DNA from: Candidatus Dormiibacterota bacterium
GTDB lineage: Bacteria > Chloroflexota > Dormibacteria > Aeolococcales > Aeolococcaceae
NCBI GenBank assembly: GCA_003153505.1
Contig: PLZA01000067.1
Span: 70,445-134,444, forward strand
DNA length: 64,000 nucleotides
Direction: 5' to 3'
Shown here: positions 36,739 through 45,421 of the stretch, piece after piece
How the letters are laid out: each line of letters begins with the position of its first letter
Position numbering within the stretch: position 1 is the stretch's first letter
The notes under the pieces: model-generated
Told to the model about the DNA's origin: nothing
Database searches by the model: none
The model's input: only the letters and a program-made list of their open reading frames with translations
Program-made: the position numbers and the translations under genes

Positions 36739-37367
36739 TTCGTCTTCCCCGCGCCGGGCTCGATCACGGTGGGCACATCCACGGGCACACCTAGGTCACC
36801 CGGATGCGGCGCAGTCTGGTGGTCGAGGGTGTTCTCCTGCGCAGCCCATGCGGCACGCGGTCGCACACCAGGATCGAGATCCTCGCGACCGGTCTGATCC
36901 GCACCGGCGCCAACGGGGCTCGGGGGACGCTGCCCCTGCGCGAAGCCCGGCCACGACTCGAGCAGCTCCGCCTTGGTGACCACCGTACGCTCGCGGCGGT
37001 AGTCGGCCATCTCGAAACGCGGGCCGAGCGTGATTGCCTCGGTCGGGCAGGCCTCGGCGCAGTAGCCGCAGTAGATGCAGCGCATCAGGTTGATCTCGTA
37101 TCGCTCCGCATACCGTTCGCCGGGGGAGATCGGCGCCTTCGGGTCGTTCTCGGCGGCGAGCACGTAGATGCATCCGACAGGACACGCGGCCGCGCAGAGC
37201 TCGCAGCCGATGCAGCGTTCGAGGCCATTGTCGTAGCGGTGCAGGATGTGCCTGCCGCGATGTCGAGGCGAGACCGGCTTCTGCTCCTCCGGGTACTGGA
37301 CGGTGATGGGATGCGTTCCCATCTTCTTGAGCGTGAAGGCCAGGCCCTTCGCAATCTCCTTGATCAC
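36735..37367 (-). CDS. nuoI: NADH-quinone oxidoreductase subunit I
   Basis: Carries the two 4Fe-4S clusters (N6a, N6b) leading to N2. Two perfect motifs, CIGCELCAAACPVGC and CIYCGYCAEACPTEA, lie near residues 52 and 96. It is 210 residues; the last 60 or so are Pro/Gly-rich and poorly conserved, a lineage extension. The N-terminal KGLAFTLKKM helix is the membrane-association segment. Confidence 0.96.
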   Translation of the reverse strand: MIKEIAKGLAFTLKKMGTHPITVQYPEEQKPVSPRHRGRHILHRYDNGLERCIGCELCAAACPVGCIYVLAAENDPKAPISPGERYAERYEINLMRCIYCGYCAEACPTEAITLGPRFEMADYRRERTVVTKAELLESWPGFAQGQRPPSPVGAGADQTGREDLDPGVRPRAAWAAQENTLDHQTAPHPGDLGVPVDVPTVIEPGAGKTK

Positions 37368-37386
37368 CGTCTCACCCTCACCTGAC

Positions 37387-38397
37387 CTATGCCCGGAGCG
37401 CGACGACCGCGCCGGTGACGACGATGTTGATCAGCCCCAGAGGCATGAGCACCTTCCACCCGAAGTTCATCAGCCGGTCGTAGCGGAGGCGCGGGAGCGT
37501 CCAGCGCACCCAGATCATCACGAAGAGGAGCACCAGCACCTTGCCCAGGAACCAGATCGGCCCGGGGATCCAGTCGAAGGGATGGAACGGCAGGAGTGGC
37601 AGCCAGCCACCGAGGAACAGCGCTGTTGCGATCGAGCAGACGGTCACCATGTTGATGTACTCGCCGAGGAAGTACAGCCCGAAGCGCATCGCCGAATACT
37701 CGGTGTGATAGCCGGCGATGAGCTCCGTCTCCGCCTCCGGCAGGTCGAAGGGCAGCCGGTTGGTCTCGGCGAACGCCGCGGTGAAGTAGAGGATGAACGC
37801 GAGCGGCTGGAGCACGATGAACCACAGCCCCTGCTGCGAGCCGACGATGTGCTCCAGATCGAGCGAGCCGGAGAGGATGACGACCCCGATGAGGGCGAAT
37901 GACACCGCCATCTCGTAGGAGATCAGCTGCGCCGAGGAGCGAAGGCCGCCGAGCAGCGAGTACTTGCTGTTGGATGCGAATCCACCGAGGAACAGCGAGT
38001 ACACGCCGAGCGACGTGACGCCGAGGATGAAGAGCAGCCCGACATTGACATGCGCGATGTCCCAGTGGAAGACGTGTCCGAACCAGTTGTTGGTCCCCCA
38101 CGGGATCACCGCGTAGGCGAGGAGCGCAGCACCTCCGGCAAGGCTCGGGCCGACCAGGTACAGGATCTTGTCGCGTTCGGCCGGGGCGACATTCTCCTTG
38201 AAGAACAGCTTCAACCCGTCGGCCGCGGGCTGGAGCATCCCGAACGGGCCCACGCGGTTTGGACCATATCGAAGCTGGATTCGGGCCGAGATCTTGCGCT
38301 CAGCCAGGGTCAGATATGCGAACGCGGTCAGCAGAAAGACGACCAGGACGCCGCACTTGATGAGCAGGACCCACCAGAGGTCGTCGGGCCCGATCAT
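37387..38397 (-). CDS. nuoH: NADH-quinone oxidoreductase subunit H
   Basis: 336-residue membrane subunit forming the quinone chamber. Conserved blocks are TLAERKISARIQLRYGPNRV, ADGLKLFFKE, GGFASNSKYSLLGGLRSSAQ, the E-channel AETNRLPFDLPEAETELIAG and YHTEYSAMRFGLYFLGEY. Nine or so helices. The start overlaps the nuoG stop. Confidence 0.97.
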   Translation of the reverse strand: MIGPDDLWWVLLIKCGVLVVFLLTAFAYLTLAERKISARIQLRYGPNRVGPFGMLQPAADGLKLFFKENVAPAERDKILYLVGPSLAGGAALLAYAVIPWGTNNWFGHVFHWDIAHVNVGLLFILGVTSLGVYSLFLGGFASNSKYSLLGGLRSSAQLISYEMAVSFALIGVVILSGSLDLEHIVGSQQGLWFIVLQPLAFILYFTAAFAETNRLPFDLPEAETELIAGYHTEYSAMRFGLYFLGEYINMVTVCSIATALFLGGWLPLLPFHPFDWIPGPIWFLGKVLVLLFVMIWVRWTLPRLRYDRLMNFGWKVLMPLGLINIVVTGAVVALRA

Positions 38398-40337
38398 GCG
38401 ACAGCCTCGGCGGTGAACAGCGCCCGCCCGCCGTTGCCGGCGCGCCCGTATGCCGGAGATTCATCGCGCAGCAGGCGGTTGACCGCAAGCGGGTCGCCCG
38501 AGCCCCAGCCGACGGCGCCCATCAGGCCGGCGAGGGTGGTCAGCACGCGCGTCTCCACGGGGGTCGCGCTTGCCGGCGGCAGGCCGGCACGGATCCGCTG
38601 CACTCGCCCCTCGACATTGGTGACGCTTCCCGCCTTCTCGAAGACCGCGTGTCCGGGGATGAGGACGGTCGCGTACCGCGAAACGATCCCGGGACGAGTG
38701 TCAAATGCCACGACACATGCGGCCTTGCGCACTGCTCGCTCGAGGAGTTCGCTCTCCGCTTCCAGTGCGGGGTTGGGCCCAAGCATCAGCAGTCCACGCA
38801 TGGTTCCCGACGCCAGACCCTCGAGGATCTGACGGCCGTTCTTGCCGGGCTCCGCGAGCGCGGCGTACGCCGGCCCGACGTTCGGGAGCAGCCCGAGGTC
38901 CTTGGCGCCACGCCCGTTGATCCCGCGGGTGATCGTGAGCCGGCGCACCGAGCCGACGGCGCCGAGCGCGGTGGCGACCGCGGCGGCATGCGCGCGGTTG
39001 GTCTCGTCAGCGATGAGGCCGATCCTCGTCGCCCCAGAGGCGGCGATGGCCGCATCCGCGGCAGTCGCGTCGCTGCTCAGGCGGATGACTCGTGCACCCT
39101 TCTTGCGCTCGGCTTTGTAGAGGCGCAAGGTCAGCACCGGCGCCTGCTCCTCCGGATCCGCCCCGAGCACGATCAGCGTGTCGCACTCCTCGATCTCGGC
39201 GATGCCGAGCTCGTGCTCGGCGGCCGAGATGCCGTCGAACGGCTCGAGCTGGTGGTCGACATGCGGCGTTCCGATCACCTGACGTGCGAGTCGCTCGAGC
39301 AGGAACAGCTCCTCGTTGGTGCTCGCGCTCGAGCCGAGCACGCCGATCGACGCCGCGCCGTACTCCTCGGCAATCTCGCGGAGACGCCGCGCCGCCTGCG
39401 TGATCGCTTCGGCAACCGTGACGTCGCGCGATTCGTCGTCACTGCGCACGACCGGGCGGCGGACCCGCTCCGAGGTGTTCCAGCGGTCGAAGCTGTATCG
39501 CCCCCGATCACAGAGCCACATGTCGTCGACCAGCGGGTTATCGCGCGATGCGAAGCGGCGCACCTCGAAGTCCCGGCTGTCGGCGTTGATGTTGCACCCG
39601 TACGAGCACTCGGGACAGACGCTCGCAGTCCGCTGTAGATCCCACGGACGCGACACGAAGCGGTACTTCCTGTGGGTCAGCGCGCCAACGGGACAGACCT
39701 CGGGCAGGTTGCCCTGGAACTTCGACTGCAGCTGGCGGTCATCGAATGTCGACACGAGCGTGTCCACGCCGCGTTGCTGGAGGACGATCTCCTTCTCACC
39801 GGTGATCTCGTCGTAATAGCGAACGCAGCGCCAGCAGAGGATGCAGCGCTCCTGATCCAGCTCGATATGCTCGGAAAGTGGCACCGCCTTCTTGAAGTGG
39901 ACCTTCTCGGTGATCGGAAAGCGCGAGATACCGGGTCCGTAGCGGAAGGTGAAGTCCTGGAGGTCGCACTCGCCACCCCGGTCGCACACCGGGCAGTCGA
40001 GCGGGTGATTGAGAAGCAGGAACTCCAGCATCCCCTCGCGGATCTTGGTGACCTCCGGGATATTCGTGCGTACGACCATGCCGTCGCCCGCGACCGTCGC
40101 GCATGCGGGCTGTGGCTTCGGGAACTTCTCGATGTTGACGAGGCACATCCGGCACACGGCGACTGGATCCATCTTGGGATGGGCGCAGTAGATCGGAATG
40201 TGGATGCCGGCCTCGGTGGCGGCGTCGAGCACGAGGGTTCCCTTGGGAACGCGAAGCTCGCGTCCATCGATGCTGATGCCGACGCGGCCGTCGTCGGGCT
40301 GCTCGGGCGGCGTTCCCGTCTCCGCCACCGCGGTCAC
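38394..40337 (-). CDS. nuoG: NADH-quinone oxidoreductase subunit G
   Basis: Largest peripheral-arm subunit, 647 residues. The N-terminal 2Fe-2S site is CAHPKMDPVAVCRMC, followed by the His-ligated N5 cluster HPLDCPVCDRGGECDLQD, then the N4 cluster CILCWRC...CPVGAL. CPECSYGC with a later Cys looks like the additional N7 site kept in some bacteria. The remainder is a molybdopterin-oxidoreductase-like domain without evident cofactor ligands, shorter than in E. coli. Confidence 0.95.
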   Translation of the reverse strand: MTAVAETGTPPEQPDDGRVGISIDGRELRVPKGTLVLDAATEAGIHIPIYCAHPKMDPVAVCRMCLVNIEKFPKPQPACATVAGDGMVVRTNIPEVTKIREGMLEFLLLNHPLDCPVCDRGGECDLQDFTFRYGPGISRFPITEKVHFKKAVPLSEHIELDQERCILCWRCVRYYDEITGEKEIVLQQRGVDTLVSTFDDRQLQSKFQGNLPEVCPVGALTHRKYRFVSRPWDLQRTASVCPECSYGCNINADSRDFEVRRFASRDNPLVDDMWLCDRGRYSFDRWNTSERVRRPVVRSDDESRDVTVAEAITQAARRLREIAEEYGAASIGVLGSSASTNEELFLLERLARQVIGTPHVDHQLEPFDGISAAEHELGIAEIEECDTLIVLGADPEEQAPVLTLRLYKAERKKGARVIRLSSDATAADAAIAASGATRIGLIADETNRAHAAAVATALGAVGSVRRLTITRGINGRGAKDLGLLPNVGPAYAALAEPGKNGRQILEGLASGTMRGLLMLGPNPALEAESELLERAVRKAACVVAFDTRPGIVSRYATVLIPGHAVFEKAGSVTNVEGRVQRIRAGLPPASATPVETRVLTTLAGLMGAVGWGSGDPLAVNRLLRDESPAYGRAGNGGRALFTAEAVA

Positions 40338-41623
40338 GCCACCAGAGCGGTGGCCTGCGCCCTGACGGGGCAGCGGCCGGCACCGCAGTGCGCTTCGAAT
40401 TCGTCGCGAAAGCTCTTGTATGCCGACATGACGAACCAGGTCGCGGTGTCACCCAGCGGGCAGAAGCAGCGACCGTCCATGTTCGAGCAGATGTCCGCAA
40501 GGCTGGCGAGCTCCGCCAGTGTCGCCTGACCCGCCTCGAGCCGGTGCATGAGCTCCGATTCGAAGTAGGTCCCCTCCCGGCAGGGCACGCATTTACCGCA
40601 CGACTCGTGGCGATAGAAGTCGACCAGGCGCATCGACACATCGACGAGACACGTGGTCTCGTCCATGAAGATCATCGCTCCGGCGCCGAGTGACGATCCC
40701 GCCTCCTGGACCGCGTTCATGTCGAGGGGGAGGTCGAGGTGCTGCGGGAGCAGAACCTGCATGGATCCTCCTCCCGGCTGGAACGCCTTGAGCGACTGTC
40801 CCCGCCAGATGCCGCCGCACTCCTCCTCGAGGAGCTCGCGGATCGGTGTCCCGAGCTTCATCTCGTAATTCCCGGGGCGATTGATGTGGCCGCTGCAGCA
40901 GAAGACGCGCGTCCCGGCGCTCTTGTCAGTACCGAGCGCCTTGAACCATTCACCGCCGCGCTGGACGATGTGTGGCAGGTTGCAGAGCGTCTCGACGTTG
41001 TTGACCACCGTCGGCTGCCCGTAGAGACCCTTGATCGCCGGAAAGGGCGGCTTGAGCCGTGGCTGGCCTCGCAGCCCCTCGAGCGATTCGATCAGCGCGG
41101 TCTCCTCTCCGCAGATGTACGCGCCCGCGCCACCGTGGACGATGACGTCGCAGTCGAAACCACTGCCGAGGATGTTCTTGCCGATGTACCCGGCCGCCCG
41201 CGCTTCCTCGGTGGCCCGCTCGAGCAGCAGGCGCTGGTCGTGGTACTCACCCCGGATGTAGATGAACGAGGTGTTCACCTGGAGTGCGTAGGACGCGATC
41301 AGGAGCCCTTCGATGAGCTGATGCGGGCTCTCATCGATGAGATACCGATCCTTGAAGCACCCGGGCTCGGACTCGTCGGCATTGCAGCAGAGATAGCGCG
41401 GGAACACGTCCTTCGGCAGGAACGACCACTTCATTCCCGTTGGAAACCCGGCGCCTCCGCGACCCCGGATGTTGCTGGTCTTGACCTCGGCGACGAGCGT
41501 TTCCGGGGTGAACTTCTTGAAGGCGTCCCGCAGCGCCTGGTACCCCCCGACCTTCTCGTATCCCTTGAGGGTCTGGAGCCCGTCCGCGCCGAAATCCTTG
41601 GTGAGCAGCTTGTACTCAGCCAT
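40334..41623 (-). CDS. nuoF: NADH-quinone oxidoreductase subunit F
   Basis: NADH- and FMN-binding subunit, 429 residues. It has RGRGGAGFPTGMKWSF (NADH/FMN glycine-rich loop), CNADESEPGCFKDR, GAGAYICGEETALIESLEG and the 4Fe-4S N3 ligands in ESCGKCVPCREGT with the distal Cys near CFCPLGD. It overlaps nuoG and follows nuoE by 46 nt. Confidence 0.97.
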   Translation of the reverse strand: MAEYKLLTKDFGADGLQTLKGYEKVGGYQALRDAFKKFTPETLVAEVKTSNIRGRGGAGFPTGMKWSFLPKDVFPRYLCCNADESEPGCFKDRYLIDESPHQLIEGLLIASYALQVNTSFIYIRGEYHDQRLLLERATEEARAAGYIGKNILGSGFDCDVIVHGGAGAYICGEETALIESLEGLRGQPRLKPPFPAIKGLYGQPTVVNNVETLCNLPHIVQRGGEWFKALGTDKSAGTRVFCCSGHINRPGNYEMKLGTPIRELLEEECGGIWRGQSLKAFQPGGGSMQVLLPQHLDLPLDMNAVQEAGSSLGAGAMIFMDETTCLVDVSMRLVDFYRHESCGKCVPCREGTYFESELMHRLEAGQATLAELASLADICSNMDGRCFCPLGDTATWFVMSAYKSFRDEFEAHCGAGRCPVRAQATALVA

Positions 41624-41669
41624 CAGCGCTCATCTGATCCATGCGGTGATGTCCATCGGCCGCTGCATC

Positions 41670-42329
41670 CTACTGACCCGGCTTGCCGCGACGTTTCTTC
41701 GCTTCTGTGCTCAGCGCTGTTGACCCCGCATTGCTGGGCTCAGTGGGGGCGGGGCCTGTCGTCGCGGGGACCCCTCGCCGTCGCGGTTCTTGCGCGCCGG
41801 CGCTGCCCCCCGCGACGCCACCCGCCTCGACTGCGTGCTCTCCGTGCGGGGTCGGCTCCGATCTCAGCGCGCCGAGGATCTGGTCGACACTCTCGGGGGT
41901 CAGGTTCTCTTCGAAATGATGGTCGACTTGCATTGTCGGGGCGCCGCCGCAGCCACCGAGGCATTCCACCGTGCTCGACCAGGTGAACGCACCGTCGGCG
42001 GTGGTCTCGCCTGAGGCGCAGCCGAGGGTGCGTTCCAGGTGGTCGACGATGCCCTCGGCGCCGCGCAGGGCACAGGAGACGTTGATACACACGATGACTT
42101 CGTGGCGCCCGTGGGGGTGCTGGAAGTACATGGAGTAGAACGTCGATACCGCCTCGACCTCGCTCGGGGTGACCTGCAGGATCCCCGCCACCTCGCTCAT
42201 GGCGTCCGGGGTGATCTGGCCCATCTCGTGCTGGACTGCCCAGAGAGCGGGCAGGATGGCGCTGCGGGCGCGTGGATACCGGTCGCGAGCATGCTCGATT
42301 GCGGCTCGCGTCTCCGCCTGCAACGTCAC
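41670..42329 (-). CDS. nuoE: NADH-quinone oxidoreductase subunit E
   Basis: Thioredoxin-like 2Fe-2S subunit (N1a). The ligands are C-x4-C in VCINVSCALRG and C-x3-C in VECLGGCGGAP. The first 155 residues match the family. The last 60 or so are a low-complexity Gly/Pro/Ala tail ending KKRRGKPGQ, which is unusual. No overlap with neighbours: 52 nt from nuoD and 46 nt from nuoF. Confidence 0.94.
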   Translation of the reverse strand: MTLQAETRAAIEHARDRYPRARSAILPALWAVQHEMGQITPDAMSEVAGILQVTPSEVEAVSTFYSMYFQHPHGRHEVIVCINVSCALRGAEGIVDHLERTLGCASGETTADGAFTWSSTVECLGGCGGAPTMQVDHHFEENLTPESVDQILGALRSEPTPHGEHAVEAGGVAGGSAGAQEPRRRGVPATTGPAPTEPSNAGSTALSTEAKKRRGKPGQ

Positions 42330-42381
42330 TCCTGCGCCCCCGCGAAATCGCGGTGGGCGGGTGCGGATTGCATGGGCCCAG

Positions 42382-43674
42382 TCATCGGTCGACGTCCCCG
42401 AGGACGATATCGATCGATCCGATCACCGCAACCACGTCGGCGATCAATTCGCCCCTGACCATGTGCGGCAGCGCGCTCAGATTGCTGAAGGATGGTGCGC
42501 GCACCTTGCAGCGGTAGGGCCGGTTGGTTCCGTCGCTCACCAGATAGAAGCCCAGCTCACCTCGCGGCGACTCGACCGCCTGGTAGACCTGCCCTGCCGG
42601 GACGCGCATGCCCTCGGTCACCAGCTTGAAGTGATGGATGAGCGATTCCATGCTGGTGTTCAGCTCGTTCCGCGGTGGCAGCGCAACGCGACGGTCCGTG
42701 GTGTTGACGGGTCCGTCGGGAAGGTTCTCGAACGCCTGCGTGATGATCTTCAACGACTCGCGCATCTCCTGCATGCGCACGAGATAGCGGTCGTACACGT
42801 CGCCGGTGCGGCCGATCGGGACATCGAAATCGAAATGGTCGTACGAGCTGTACGGCTGGGCTTTGCGGAGGTCATACGGGATGCCGCTGCCGCGGAGCAC
42901 GGGGCCGGTTGCCCCATAGGCCATCGCATCGGCGGGACTGAGGGTCCCGAGCCCGACGGTCCGCTGACGCCAGATCGGATTCTTGGTGATGAGCAGCTCG
43001 TGCTCATCGATCAGCTTCGGAAAGGTCTTGATGACCGCCCCGACCATCTCATAGAACGGGTCGGGGACATCGGCAAGCAGCCCTCCGACCCTGATGAACG
43101 ACGTGTGCATGCGCACGCCGCTGACGAGCTCATTGATGTCGAGCAGCTTCTCGCGGTCGCGCCACGCGTAGACGAACGCTGTCGTCGCGCCGAGGTCGAG
43201 TGCGCTCGTTCCGTACCAGAGCAGATGGCTCGCGAGCCGGCAGAGCTCGCACATGATCACGCGGAGGTACTGCCCGCGCAACGGCACCTCGATGCCGAGC
43301 AGCCGCTCGACCGCGAGCGAGAAGCCGAGGTTGTTGAAGAGCGGCGACAGGTAGTCCATCCGATCCGTGTACGGGATGCATTGCTGGTAGGTGTGGCGCT
43401 CGAAGTCCTTCTCGAACCCGGTATGGAGATAGCCGATATCGGGGCGGCACTCGCGGACCACCTCGCCGTCGAGGTTCAGCACCAGGCGCAGCACCCCGTG
43501 GGTGGACGGGTGCATCGGCCCCATGTTCAATTCCATGGTGCTGTCGCCGATCTCCACGAGGTCGATGGCGTCGAGGCCTGGCTCGATGCCGAGCAGTTCG
43601 CGACCGGCCTCGTATTGCTCGCTGAGCGGATCGAGGTCGGCTGTCGGACTGCCCAACGGCGGCAGCGCGGTCAT
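42382..43674 (-). CDS. nuoD: NADH-quinone oxidoreductase subunit D
   Basis: Quinone-site subunit of the 49-kDa type, 430 residues from MTALPPLGS (ATG 43674 overlapping the nuoC stop). It has MELNMGPMHPSTHGVLRL with the quinone-binding His, DIGYLHTGFEKDFE, a RLASHLLWYG helix, and the conserved end IGSIDIVLGDVDR. A longer in-frame start within nuoC is rejected. Confidence 0.97.
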   Translation of the reverse strand: MTALPPLGSPTADLDPLSEQYEAGRELLGIEPGLDAIDLVEIGDSTMELNMGPMHPSTHGVLRLVLNLDGEVVRECRPDIGYLHTGFEKDFERHTYQQCIPYTDRMDYLSPLFNNLGFSLAVERLLGIEVPLRGQYLRVIMCELCRLASHLLWYGTSALDLGATTAFVYAWRDREKLLDINELVSGVRMHTSFIRVGGLLADVPDPFYEMVGAVIKTFPKLIDEHELLITKNPIWRQRTVGLGTLSPADAMAYGATGPVLRGSGIPYDLRKAQPYSSYDHFDFDVPIGRTGDVYDRYLVRMQEMRESLKIITQAFENLPDGPVNTTDRRVALPPRNELNTSMESLIHHFKLVTEGMRVPAGQVYQAVESPRGELGFYLVSDGTNRPYRCKVRAPSFSNLSALPHMVRGELIADVVAVIGSIDIVLGDVDR

Positions 43675-44237
43675 CGCGACCCTCCCGGCATGTCTCGCGG
43701 ACGCTCCGCAGCGGGAAGCGCCCACTCGAGGTTGTGGGTGAATGCGATCGGCTCGCCGAAGGACGCGTAGTCCTTGCGGAGCGGGTGCCCGTCCCAGTCG
43801 GTCGGGAGCAGGATGCGTTTGAGGTCGTGATGCCCCGTGAACGTGATCCCGATCAGATCGAAGCACTCGCGCTCGTGCCAGTCCATGCCGGCGAACACGC
43901 CCTCGAGGGTGGGCACGTTGGGGTCGTCCTCGGTCACCTGGACGAGCAGCCGGCAGGAGTCGTTGTGCTGCAGCGACCTGAGCATGTACACCACGTCGAA
44001 CCGCGGCTCGGCGGGCTCGCGATCGGGCCAGTCGACTGCGGTGACGAAGACCGGCGTCGTGTAAGCCCCATCCGGATGGTCTCGCAGCAACGTGCAGACA
44101 GCAACCAGATCGTCGCGATCGACCCAGACGGTCACCTCGCCGAAGCCGGCGTCGCGACGGCGCACCGCGGTCGGAAGCTCCCGCTCCAGGAGATCCGCTG
44201 CCCGCGCGCCGCTCATGGGCGATCCCACGGCGGTCAC
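43671..44237 (-). CDS. nuoC: NADH-quinone oxidoreductase subunit C
   Basis: 188-residue 30-kDa-type subunit of the peripheral arm. The family block near the C-terminus is GMDWHERECFDLIGITFTGH followed by LKRILLPTDWDGHPLRKDY. It is separate from nuoD rather than fused. Start GTG 44237 is 4 nt after the nuoB stop; MSGARAADL at 44216 is an alternative. Confidence 0.95.
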   Translation of the reverse strand: MTAVGSPMSGARAADLLERELPTAVRRRDAGFGEVTVWVDRDDLVAVCTLLRDHPDGAYTTPVFVTAVDWPDREPAEPRFDVVYMLRSLQHNDSCRLLVQVTEDDPNVPTLEGVFAGMDWHERECFDLIGITFTGHHDLKRILLPTDWDGHPLRKDYASFGEPIAFTHNLEWALPAAERPRDMPGGSR

Positions 44238-44241
44238 CGCC

Positions 44242-44813
<572 letters not shown>

Positions 44814-44823
<10 letters not shown>

Positions 44824-45170
44824 CGCAGCGCCCCCTTGCGCCAGACATACAGCAAGCCGACCAGCAACGTGGCGATGAAGATCCCCATCTCGACGATGCC
44901 GAAGACCTTGAGCTCACGAACGATCGTGGCCCATGGGAACAGGAAGATCGACTCGACGTCGAAGATGATGAAGAGCATCGCGGTCACGTAGAAGCTGACC
45001 GAGAACCGGCGCCGGGCGCTCTCCCTCGGCACTATCCCCGACTCATAAGGAAGGTCCTTGGTTGGCGAGGGACGCTTCGGCCCGAGCGCCGCGTTGAGGA
45101 ACTGTGCCAAGACAGCAAACGCCGCGCAGATGCCGAAAAAGAAGAGGATCGGCGCGTAGCCCGACAGCAT
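44814..45170 (-). CDS. nuoA: NADH-quinone oxidoreductase subunit A
   Basis: 118-residue three-helix subunit. It has [19 protein letters not shown], the loop that closes the quinone site, followed by [20 protein letters not shown] with the conserved acidic residues. Start [11 protein letters not shown] (45170) is chosen because a TACGAT box sits 8 nt upstream; the longer frame adds 15 residues. First gene of nuoA-N. Confidence 0.95.
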
Positions 45171-45178
45171 CGCGGCCG

Positions 45179-45184
45179 ATCGTA
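45179..45184 (-). promoter_or_regulatory. Putative -10 box of the nuo operon
   Basis: TACGAT on the minus strand, 8 nt before the nuoA ATG, implying a leaderless message for the whole complex I operon. The rest of the 250-nt gap up to pepN shows no other gene. Confidence 0.45.
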
Positions 45185-45408
45185 ACAAACGGTCCGCGAG
45201 AGACGAGGCTGACACTCGAAGACGCTCGAGATCGACCCGGGGTCACGTGACGCGCGCGACCTGAAAAGGCCCGACCGCCCGCCGTGGAGGCTCCGGTCGC
45301 CCGGCATCCGGGGCTCCACGCGGAGTTCGCCCGGCCCGATCGAGGCCGTCTCCCCCCTTGCGAGTGCCGATGTCCGCGACAGCACAAGCGGTGTCAGGGC
45401 GCATTTAG

Positions 45409-45414
45409 TAGGCT
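45409..45414 (+). promoter_or_regulatory. Putative -10 box of pepN
   Basis: TAGGCT, 7 nt before the GTG at 45422; it decides that start over the longer open frame from 45284. Confidence 0.4.
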
Positions 45415-45421
45415 TCGGCGG